From M3007 sp964550795 (GTDB lineage Bacteria > Bacteroidota > Bacteroidia > Chitinophagales > Saprospiraceae), in assembly GCA_964550795.1 (NCBI GenBank), contig CAZKBH010000001.1:161270-225269 (forward strand): a DNA stretch of 64,000 bases, read 5' to 3'. Position numbers and translations under genes: made by a program. Positions 8,491 through 16,118 of the stretch are shown here, one piece after another (the stretch's first letter is position 1; the number at the start of each line of letters is the position of its first letter). A model generated the notes under the pieces. The model searched no databases, was not told the DNA's origin, and was given only the letters and a program-made list of their open reading frames with translations.

Positions 8491-10002
8491 ATGAAAATAT
8501 TATCTGCCGCACAAATCCGTGATTGGGACAAATTTACCCTTGATAATGAACCAATTACGTCCATTGACTTGATGAATCGCGCCGCACAGGTGTTCACCAA
8601 CTGGTTCATTAGAACACATCCCGACAACGTCCTCCCAATCGTTGTTTTTTGTGGAACAGGCAACAATGGCGGGGATGGCGTGGCCGTCGCGCGGCTTCTG
8701 CATTGGCAGGGATTCGACGCGAAGGTAGTGGTGTGCGATTTTACAGGGAAAAGAAGTGCAGATTTTGAGGCACAAGTTGCGGCGCTACCCAAACAGGACA
8801 ACATTATCGTGGAATGGTTGAACGCCGCCAGAGAGCTCCCCACGCTAGCAGCCGAGGCAGTGATTATAGATGCACTTTTTGGCACGGGTTTGCGCAGCCC
8901 TTTGGAGGGCGATTGGGCGCAAGTGATTGATTATCTGAATGATTTGCCCAATAAAATCGTTTCCATTGACCTTCCAAGCGGACTTTTTGCAGATGTACAT
9001 ACGCCGGGGAAAGCGGTGATTTGTGCGCAACAAACCTTTGCATTCGAGCGCCCAAAATTTGCTTTTTTTATTCCAGAAAACGCCGAAAGGGTAGGGGACT
9101 GGACCTTTGAAAGCATCGGACTTCATGCTGCGTTTGAGCAGGAGTTGGCCGCTAGTTTTTATTTTTTGACCCAATCGGAAGCCTGCGAACGCCTGATTCC
9201 ACGACCGAAATTTGCACACAAGGGCAGTTTTGGACATGGTTTGTTGATTGCCGGTAGTTTTGGGAAAATGGGCGCTGCCGTGCTGGCGGCAAAATCTTGC
9301 CTTCGTGCGGGGGCAGGCTTGCTGACGGTGCACACGCCGCGCTCGGGAAATATTATTTTACAAACTGCGGTGCCGGAAGCGATGGTTAGCGCAGATCATC
9401 GGGCTAAAATATGGGCGGAAGTGCCTGATTTACAGCCGTTTGCCAGTGTAGGTGTTGGGCCTGGAATCGGCAAAGATCCTGAAACCGCCCGGGCATTGGG
9501 CGAGCTGCTGAAACGCATCCAGCAGCCACTCGTGCTGGATGCAGATGCCCTGAATTTGCTTGCAGAAAATCCCAATTGGTGGCATTTTGTGCCCTCTAAT
9601 ACGATCCTTACCCCGCACCCAAAAGAGTTTGAACGGCTTTTTGGCAAAAGTGAACATGATTTCGCACGACTGGAATTGTTGCAAAAAATGGCTGTGGAAC
9701 ACCAGGTTTTGATTGTTTTAAAAGGCGCCCACACGGCCATTGCTTGTCCGGACGGGGAATGTTGGTTCAACGCAACGGGCAATCCCGGGATGGCCACAGG
9801 TGGCTCCGGCGATGTTTTGACCGGGATTCTGACGGGTTTGTTGGCGCAGGGCTATTCACCGAAATCCGCGGCCCTGCTCGGGGTGTATATGCACGGATTG
9901 GCGGGCGATCTGGGAGCCTTGGACCAGAGCGAGGAAGCTTTGACGGCGGGCGATTTGATTGACTATTTGGGTGCTGCCTGGTTGGTAATCAAGCAGCGTT
10001 AG
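8491..10002 (+). CDS. nnr: bifunctional NAD(P)H-hydrate epimerase / ADP-dependent dehydratase
   Basis: A two-domain repair enzyme of 503 residues that epimerises and dehydrates the damaged hydrates NADHX and NADPHX back to NAD(P)H. The N-terminal YjeF epimerase domain (about 1-215) carries GTGNNGGDG at 55-63 and the ALFGTGL block. The C-terminal ribokinase-like dehydratase domain (from about 235) starts with HKGSFGHGLLIAGSFGKMGA, has GPGIGKD, LDADALNLL and TPHPKEF, and ends with the nucleotide loop NPGMATGGSGDVLTG. The ATG at 8491 (MKILSAAQIRDWD) matches family starts; the ATG at 8431 adds only low-complexity residues. Its last 14 bases overlap the convergent acyl-CoA reductase gene. Confidence 0.95.
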   Translation: MKILSAAQIRDWDKFTLDNEPITSIDLMNRAAQVFTNWFIRTHPDNVLPIVVFCGTGNNGGDGVAVARLLHWQGFDAKVVVCDFTGKRSADFEAQVAALPKQDNIIVEWLNAARELPTLAAEAVIIDALFGTGLRSPLEGDWAQVIDYLNDLPNKIVSIDLPSGLFADVHTPGKAVICAQQTFAFERPKFAFFIPENAERVGDWTFESIGLHAAFEQELAASFYFLTQSEACERLIPRPKFAHKGSFGHGLLIAGSFGKMGAAVLAAKSCLRAGAGLLTVHTPRSGNIILQTAVPEAMVSADHRAKIWAEVPDLQPFASVGVGPGIGKDPETARALGELLKRIQQPLVLDADALNLLAENPNWWHFVPSNTILTPHPKEFERLFGKSEHDFARLELLQKMAVEHQVLIVLKGAHTAIACPDGECWFNATGNPGMATGGSGDVLTGILTGLLAQGYSPKSAALLGVYMHGLAGDLGALDQSEEALTAGDLIDYLGAAWLVIKQR

Positions 10003-11026
10003 ATCCCAGAAATTCCATAATATCTACGCCGTCGGGGTAATCACATAAGCCGGGTTTTTGGCTTTCTCCGAAGGGTAAAACCTTGAATCCGTTTACTTTA
10101 ATTTTTCCCACAACACATTGAATTTCATCCCTTTTGTCGGCGAGTAGTGCATCAAGATCCTGCAATTCATCATAGTATTCGTAGTGTGCGGAAGCAATTC
10201 GGGCTGGCAGTGCGGAATCTTCCTTTAGGAGCAGACAGCCGTTGTTTTTATGCGCTACACCATTCATGATGTAGAGCGTAAAATTGTAGTCGAAGTTGTT
10301 CTTGTACTTGTCGTGATGAATCATTTCACGGTACTCATGCAGGGCCTCAAGCAGTGTGTCGAATTGATAGCCGTGTGGGACGTAGATTTTGCTCACGTTG
10401 CGGCAGCCAAGTCCAAAATAGGAGAAAATGTCCTGGCCCAGCGCGTGCAATTCTTCGGCAGTTTCCATGCCGCTCAGCACGGCCACGGCATTGCGGTTAC
10501 GTCGGATGATATTTGGGTATTTGCCAAAATATTGCTCAAAATATCGGGCAGTGTTGTTGCTCCCGGTCGCGATGACCATATCAAAATCCGTCAAACGTTC
10601 GCCTTCGCTCAAAAACTCGGTGTAAGCCCAGGATTCATGCGCCCATTCACCCATTTTTTTGACGAGCAGGGGGAGCAGGCGTTTATCCTTGTCACTGAGT
10701 TTTACCTTTGCGCGATGACCGGAGATGAAGACGCAGAGCCAGTCGTGGAAACCAACCAGGGGGATATTGCCGGCCATGATCAGGGCGACCGTTTTTTCGG
10801 GATAATCAGCCGTTGAGATCTTGTATGATGCCGTCCAAGCTTCTAGTTTGGTTTTATCCAAAAATTCTTGGGCAATGGCATTCAATGCTTTACGCGTATT
10901 TTCTTCGGTAAACCATTTGTTTTCCAGGTAGGATTGCTGGATGGCTTGATCGAGTTCGTCGTCGCCGCCGGAGCGGATAAAGTGGCCGAGTTCGGCGAGG
11001 AGGTCAATGCGTTGCTGGAGCGTCAC
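9989..11026 (-). CDS. acyl-CoA reductase (LuxC-like, Bacteroidota type)
   Basis: A 345-residue protein related to the LuxC acyl-CoA/acyl-ACP reductase family within the aldehyde dehydrogenase superfamily. Features include GNIPLVGFHDWLCVFISGHRAKVKLSDKD around residues 84-113 (nucleotide and substrate region), VIATGSNNTARYFEQYFGK near 150-170, and FGLGCRNVSKIYVPHGY near 205, whose Cys fits the catalytic position. Such genes are widespread in Bacteroidota; the physiological acyl substrate is unknown. Its end overlaps nnr by 14 bases tail to tail. Upstream lies a 235-bp GC-rich repeat array that separates it from the divergent secretion operon. Confidence 0.8.
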   Translation of the reverse strand: MTLQQRIDLLAELGHFIRSGGDDELDQAIQQSYLENKWFTEENTRKALNAIAQEFLDKTKLEAWTASYKISTADYPEKTVALIMAGNIPLVGFHDWLCVFISGHRAKVKLSDKDKRLLPLLVKKMGEWAHESWAYTEFLSEGERLTDFDMVIATGSNNTARYFEQYFGKYPNIIRRNRNAVAVLSGMETAEELHALGQDIFSYFGLGCRNVSKIYVPHGYQFDTLLEALHEYREMIHHDKYKNNFDYNFTLYIMNGVAHKNNGCLLLKEDSALPARIASAHYEYYDELQDLDALLADKRDEIQCVVGKIKVNGFKVLPFGESQKPGLCDYPDGVDIMEFLGSNAA

Positions 11027-11053
11027 GGGTGGGTGGATTTTGAGGGGTAAAGG

Positions 11054-11288
11054 TAACGCGGATTTGGGGAACGCGGATTACGCGGATAGGAGGGAACGCG
11101 GATTACGCGGATAGGACGGATTTTCGCGGATAGGAGGGAACGCGGATTAGGCGGATAGGGGGGAACGCGGATTACGCGGATGGGACGGATTTTCGCGGAT
11201 TTGGGGAACGCGGATTACGCGGATGGGACGGATTTTCGCGGATAGGGGGGAACGCGGATTACGCGGATGGGACGGATTTTCGCGGATT
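11054..11288. repeat. 235-bp GC-rich tandem repeat array in a divergent spacer
   Basis: The gap between the acyl-CoA reductase start (11026) and the ABC gene start (11399) is mostly repeats of CGCGGAT-centred words. AACGCGGAT occurs about seven times, usually followed by TACGCGGAT nine bases later, and higher-order blocks of 25 and 43-44 bases carrying GACGGATTTTCGCGGAT recur. The array lies where the promoters of both divergent genes should be. The remaining 110 bases up to the ATG are AT-rich and could hold the secretion operon promoter, but I see no convincing -7 box. There is no coding potential on either strand. Confidence 0.9.
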
Positions 11289-11398
11289 GCGCAGCGGGAT
11301 TTAGTTGTATGCCTTCAGTAAATAAAAGTAAAACTTTCAAAAATGCTTAAACAAAGCATCCATTAGCCTGTTTTCGCTTGAATTTTCTTCTAATCAGC

Positions 11399-13144
11399 AT
11401 GTCAGAAACGACCATTACTACTCTTTCTCCGCTACAACGCCTGCTGCGATTATTGGGCCAATATCGCCGCGAAATTCGATATATTTTCCTGTATGCCATG
11501 GTGTCGGGGCTCATTAATCTGTCCTTACCCCTTGGTATTCAAGCGATTATTGGTCAAATCGCAGGGGGCGGAATAAACGCATCCTGGGGCGTTTTGGTAC
11601 TTTTTGTACTCGTGGGCGCTGCGCTCACAGGCTTGCTGCGCATCATGCAGCTTTCCGTGATGGAACACGTGCAAAGACGCATTTTCGCGGATTCGGCCAT
11701 GGAATTTGCGGTTAGAATTCCGCGATTGAACCTCGAGCTGCTGCGAAAAGAATACCTGCCCGAGCTGGTGAATCGATTTTTCGACACCGTTTCGATTCAA
11801 AAAGGACTGCCCAAAATTTTGATTGATGGTAGCACGGCCCTTTTACAGATATTTTTCAGTCTGCTGCTATTATCCATTTACCACACCTCTTTTTTGTTGT
11901 TTTCGCTGGTTTTATTGAGCGTAATGGGTGTTTTGTTTTATTTAATAGCTCCAGCCGGCCTAAAATCCAGTCTTCAGGAATCGAAATACAAATACCAACT
12001 GGTGTTCTGGTTGGAAGAACTGGGGCGCGTGGCAGCCACGTTCAAACTGGCCGGGGAAAACGATTTCCCACTTCGCCGAACCGATGCTATCACCACAGCA
12101 TACCTCGAAGCACGGACCAAACACTGGCGTATTTTGATGATCAAATTTGTCAGCAGCATGACTTTTCGAGTGCTGGCACTGGGTAGTTTTTTAGTGCTGG
12201 GCAGCATCCTGGTTATGCAAAATGAACTGAATATTGGCCAGTTTGTCGCCGCTGAAATCCTGATTTTGTACGTGATTGAATCCGTAGATAAGCTCATCGT
12301 TTTGCATGAAACGGGGTATGATGTGCTCACCGCAACTGAAAAACTAGGACAAGTGGCGGATCTTCCCCTGGAACGAGAAGGCGGGGTCCGGGTAGAATCG
12401 TTTTGTCAAAAGGCACAACCCTTATCTGTTGAACTACGCAATTTGAGTTACCAGTTTTCTGATGGAGAAACCAAGGTGTTGAAAAATATTTCGCTAAGCA
12501 TCAGTGGTGGCGAACGCGTCGCCGTTGTTGGGTATAATGCTTCCGGCAAAAGTACCCTGATGCAAATTATGTCCGTCGTGCGCCGGGATTTTACAGGCTC
12601 GCTGCTTTACAACGGATTGCCCAAGCAAAATCTCGATCTGCGCAGTTTACGTGAGCATATCGGCGATTTATCCTCTCAAGAAGATATTTTTAAAGGCTCA
12701 ATACTGGAAAATATCACGCTCGGAAACCCCACAATAACCCTTTCGGGGGTGCTTGAAATTGTGGATAAAGTGGGTTTAAACGATTTTGTACGGGAAAGTC
12801 CGGCTGGCCTGGACACGGCCTTACTGCCCAGTGGAATCAACATTGCCCGAAGCACGGTCACCAAAATTTTGGTAGCGCGCGCAGTAGCCGGCGAACCAAA
12901 TCTGCTCGTTATGGAAGAACCATTGGCGGCCCTGAATTTTAAAGATCGCCTGAACATCGCGCATTTTTTGACGGATAAAAATAAGCCCTGGACGCTCGTT
13001 TGTGTTACCGAAGACCCTGTCATGGCAGCGGTTTGTGACCGGGTTTTAATCATGAAGGAAGGAGAAGTTATTTTTGACGGACCGTTTGAAGATGCTCAAA
13101 AGACCAAAGACTTTGAAAAGGTTTTCCGCACAAATTTGGTTTAA
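11399..13144 (+). CDS. type I secretion-like ABC protein with degenerate ATPase domain
   Basis: A 581-residue half-transporter: an exporter-type membrane domain with about six helices (residues 25-300) fused to a nucleotide-binding domain (345-581). Walker A is good (GYNASGKST, 378-386) and the Q-loop is plausible (SSQEDIF). The rest has decayed: the LSGGQ signature reads PSGINIARS near 478-485, Walker B ends LLVMEEP rather than LLLDEP, and the switch His is replaced (VTEDP, 536-540). There is no N-terminal C39 peptidase domain. HlyD and TolC genes follow at once, so the operon resembles a one-piece export system. ATG 11399 is preferred over a TTG at 11378. Confidence 0.85.
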   Translation: MSETTITTLSPLQRLLRLLGQYRREIRYIFLYAMVSGLINLSLPLGIQAIIGQIAGGGINASWGVLVLFVLVGAALTGLLRIMQLSVMEHVQRRIFADSAMEFAVRIPRLNLELLRKEYLPELVNRFFDTVSIQKGLPKILIDGSTALLQIFFSLLLLSIYHTSFLLFSLVLLSVMGVLFYLIAPAGLKSSLQESKYKYQLVFWLEELGRVAATFKLAGENDFPLRRTDAITTAYLEARTKHWRILMIKFVSSMTFRVLALGSFLVLGSILVMQNELNIGQFVAAEILILYVIESVDKLIVLHETGYDVLTATEKLGQVADLPLEREGGVRVESFCQKAQPLSVELRNLSYQFSDGETKVLKNISLSISGGERVAVVGYNASGKSTLMQIMSVVRRDFTGSLLYNGLPKQNLDLRSLREHIGDLSSQEDIFKGSILENITLGNPTITLSGVLEIVDKVGLNDFVRESPAGLDTALLPSGINIARSTVTKILVARAVAGEPNLLVMEEPLAALNFKDRLNIAHFLTDKNKPWTLVCVTEDPVMAAVCDRVLIMKEGEVIFDGPFEDAQKTKDFEKVFRTNLV

Positions 13145-13167
13145 TTCAATCGCAAAGCACTGGTTGC

Positions 13168-13212
13168 CAATCGAATCAATCGGCTAAATCTCCAAAATCG
13201 AATCACTCGAAT
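13168..13212. repeat. five 9-bp tandem units (CAATCGAAT family) before the HlyD gene
   Basis: Units read CAATCGAAT, CAATCGGCT, AAATCTCCA, AAATCGAAT, CACTCGAAT and end two bases before the ATG at 13215. The unit order closely matches the array at 41585-41628, so the two are related copies. Confidence 0.85.
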
Positions 13213-13214
13213 AC

Positions 13215-14576
13215 ATGCTCAATATCTCGAAGAATACACCGCCGCTTTCGGCCTATCCACAATCCAACGCTGCTATCAGGAAAACCCAACTTCCTTACTG
13301 GCACTGGACTTTCAGGCGCTTAATGGCAGTTTTAATGGCTGTTTTCTTGATTTTTATGTTTCTTCCCTGGACTCAAAACGTCCGGGCAGATGGCCGCGTG
13401 ACTACCCTGCGTCCTGAACAGCGTCCTCAAACCGTGCACGCCACCATTGCAGGACGCATCGAACAATGGTATATTGCGGAGGGGCAGGCGATCAAAAAGG
13501 GCGATACCCTCGTATTCCTTTCCGAGGTTAAAGCAGAATATTTTGATCCTGAGCTGGTCGCCCGGGTGGGCAATCAGGTCTTGGCCAAACGAGGTTCTAT
13601 AGAATCTTATGGACAAAAAGCAGGGGCTTTGGGAGACCAAATTGAGGCCATGGGGCAGGAATTAGAAAGTAAAACAGCTCAAATTCGCAATAAAATCCAA
13701 CAAGCGCAACTTAAAATTCAAAGTGATACGCTGAAACTGGTTCAGGCGGGCATTGACCTTCAGGTGGCGCAACGACAGTTCAATGGCGCGAAAAATTTAT
13801 ACGAAAAAGGTCTGGAACCACTCACCAAACTGGAGGAACGCCGACTCAAACTCCAAGATGCCGAAACCAAACTTGTGGCTGCCGAAAACCAGCTCGGCAG
13901 CAGCCGTAATGATCTGGCCATTTATACCACCGAACTTCGGCTGGTCCAAAACGAAACCGCCAACAAAATAGCCAAAGCTCAAAGTGATCGGTTTACCACG
14001 TTCAGCGATCGGTTTGACGCGCAAGCCAATGTAAGCAAACTGCAAATCGAGCAAGAAAACTACCAGCGCAGACAGTCCTTTTATTACATCTTAGCCCCTC
14101 AGGATGGCTTTGTCGTACAGGCCATCAAGCCGGGTATCGGGGAAATTATCAAGGAGGGGGAGCCATTGCTGAGCATACAACCCGCCAATTACGACTTAGC
14201 AGTTGAAATGTATGTCAAGCCACTTGATTTGCCGCTGCTCTCAGTGGGCAGTAATGTTCGATTCATATTCGACGGTTGGCCCGCCTTCTTTTTCAGTGGT
14301 TGGCCGGGCGTTTCACTGGGGACTTTTGGGGGACATGTGGTAGCTATTGACCGAAATATCAGTGCAAATGGCCGCTTTAGAGTGCTCATTTCGCCTGATC
14401 CAAACGATCAAGCCTGGCCCGATGCATTGCTGCCGGGTGGTGGCGCAAAAGGAATTGCTCTGCTCAACAATGTGCCAGTTTGGTACGAACTCTGGCGAAT
14501 TCTCAATGGGTTCCCTCCCGATTTGTACCAAAATTTTTCGGGAATGGGCCAATCAAAAAAGGAGGTTGGGAAATGA
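13215..14576 (+). CDS. HlyD family membrane fusion protein
   Basis: A 453-residue periplasmic adaptor of a type I secretion or efflux system, linking the inner-membrane ABC protein to the outer-membrane TolC channel. One membrane helix lies near residues 35-55 (LMAVLMAVFLIFMFLPWTQ). A split biotinyl/lipoyl-like domain follows, with HATIAGRIEQWYIAEGQAIKKGDTL before and ILAPQDGFVVQAIKPGIGEIIKEGEPL after a long coiled coil (about residues 115-280, heptads rich in Q, L and K). A beta-barrel region completes it. The stop overlaps the TolC gene start (ATGA), so translation is probably coupled. The cargo of the operon is not evident. Confidence 0.9.
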   Translation: MLNISKNTPPLSAYPQSNAAIRKTQLPYWHWTFRRLMAVLMAVFLIFMFLPWTQNVRADGRVTTLRPEQRPQTVHATIAGRIEQWYIAEGQAIKKGDTLVFLSEVKAEYFDPELVARVGNQVLAKRGSIESYGQKAGALGDQIEAMGQELESKTAQIRNKIQQAQLKIQSDTLKLVQAGIDLQVAQRQFNGAKNLYEKGLEPLTKLEERRLKLQDAETKLVAAENQLGSSRNDLAIYTTELRLVQNETANKIAKAQSDRFTTFSDRFDAQANVSKLQIEQENYQRRQSFYYILAPQDGFVVQAIKPGIGEIIKEGEPLLSIQPANYDLAVEMYVKPLDLPLLSVGSNVRFIFDGWPAFFFSGWPGVSLGTFGGHVVAIDRNISANGRFRVLISPDPNDQAWPDALLPGGGAKGIALLNNVPVWYELWRILNGFPPDLYQNFSGMGQSKKEVGK

Positions 14577-16012
14577 GGTTTTTTGCAAAAAATTATGCTC
14601 AAAAAATACGGGTTTGGGCGGTCATCACCCCCTTGCTCTTTAGCGTGTTTTGGGTGAAAGGTCAATCGCTGGAATATGAAAAATTTCGTCAGCAAGTCCT
14701 TGATTATCACCCACTTGTAAAACAGGCTGATTTAAATCTGGCTCAGGCAGAGGCCGCTTTATTGCAGGCCAAAGGGGGCTTTGACCCAAAAGCCTACGCC
14801 GAGCACAGCGGAAAAAACTTCAATGGAAAAACCTATTTCCAATACACCGAGGCAGGGCTAAAACTACCCACCTGGGCAGGCATTGAACTTAAAGGAGCCT
14901 ATAACCTCGCTTCGGGCACTTTTTTAAATTCGGAAATGCAATTGCCTGAAAATGGACAGGCATCCTTTGGACTCACTTGGACTCTTGGTCAAGGACTTCT
15001 TTTTGATGAACGTCGTGCCGGGTTGCAATTGGCGCGTGCCGGATTGGAAATGGGTGAAGCCGAACGGCTAGCCCTTCGCAACGATCTTTTGTTCGAAGCT
15101 GCCAAGACCTATTGGACTTGGAATTACGCCGAAAATGCCGTTCAAATTGTGACCGATGCGCTCCAGCAGGCATCAATTCGGCATGAAGGCCTGCGACAAA
15201 GTTTTCTGCAAGGCGAGCGCTCCGCTTTCGACACCTTAGAAACTTTTATTCAAGTACAAACCCGGCAAGTAGAGCTTCAATTTGCCCGCGTAGATTTGCA
15301 AAACGCTTCACTTGCGCTTTCTATCTTTTTGTGGGATTCTGACAATCAAGTACTTAATGCAAATTTTTTACCCTCCGCACCCATGTTGATGGAGGCCGAT
15401 CTTCAATCCGCCAACCTCTTGAATGCAGAAGATTTGCTAAGAAACGCTCAGGTAAATCACCCGGATTTGAGACAATACGCCGTAAAACTTCGCCAACTTG
15501 ATACCGAAAGACGACTTAAAGTTGAAAAACGGAAACCAATCTTTGACTTGTCTTACAATTTGCTCGGTAACAACTGGCAGTTCTTCCCAACTGCTACCGC
15601 AGAAGGGCCTGCTATGCTGGCTAATGATGTCAAATGGGGCGTACAATTTAGTTACCCAATTCTCAACCGAAAAGCCAGAGGAGATTGGCAAGTGACGCGC
15701 ATTAAAATTGCACAAACTGAACTTGAACAACGCCAGAAACAACAAGCAGTAGAGATAAAAGTCCGCCAGTATAGCAATGACCTTGATAATCTTCGCATCC
15801 AGGCTAATTTATTCAGAGACATGACCGCCAATTATCGCCGACTTCTGGATGGCGAAAACGAAAAGTTTTTCATCGGAGAAAGTTCTATTTTTTTGGTCAA
15901 TACCCGGGAACAACGCTGGTTGGATGCGCAATTAAAGTACCTGAAACTACTCAGTGAGCTGAAAAAAGCAGAAGCGGGTATTCTATGGGCAGCAGGTTTA
16001 TTGGGAGAATAA
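14573..16012 (+). CDS. TolC family outer membrane efflux protein
   Basis: A 479-residue outer-membrane channel protein with a signal peptide (helix near residues 11-30 ending FWVKGQ). The OEP pattern is present: two related halves of long alpha-helices rich in Ala, Gln and Leu, such as ADLNLAQAEAALLQAKGGFDP near residue 50 and VKRRQLDTERRL-type helices in the second half. The start overlaps the HlyD stop codon, so this is the third gene of the ABC-HlyD-TolC operon. The frame extends upstream to 14480 but only through HlyD coding sequence. It should form the exit pore for whatever the ABC protein exports. Confidence 0.9.
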   Translation: MRFFAKNYAQKIRVWAVITPLLFSVFWVKGQSLEYEKFRQQVLDYHPLVKQADLNLAQAEAALLQAKGGFDPKAYAEHSGKNFNGKTYFQYTEAGLKLPTWAGIELKGAYNLASGTFLNSEMQLPENGQASFGLTWTLGQGLLFDERRAGLQLARAGLEMGEAERLALRNDLLFEAAKTYWTWNYAENAVQIVTDALQQASIRHEGLRQSFLQGERSAFDTLETFIQVQTRQVELQFARVDLQNASLALSIFLWDSDNQVLNANFLPSAPMLMEADLQSANLLNAEDLLRNAQVNHPDLRQYAVKLRQLDTERRLKVEKRKPIFDLSYNLLGNNWQFFPTATAEGPAMLANDVKWGVQFSYPILNRKARGDWQVTRIKIAQTELEQRQKQQAVEIKVRQYSNDLDNLRIQANLFRDMTANYRRLLDGENEKFFIGESSIFLVNTREQRWLDAQLKYLKLLSELKKAEAGILWAAGLLGE

Positions 16013-16118
16013 GCGTGTTCAGAGAAAATTATTACAACAAAGGAAATATGGCCGACATTTGACGGATGTGGCAGTGATTTTGCAGCCTTATGCACAATCA
16101 CCTGCACTATCCGGTTTT

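Noticed and set aside
8432..8885. Minus-strand extension of the CoA-transferase frame
   Set aside because: It overlaps nnr in antisense and lacks family sequence; ATG 8429 fits the family start.
11054..11288. Possible CRISPR array
   Set aside because: The repeats are contiguous words without unique spacers of constant length, and no cas genes are nearby.
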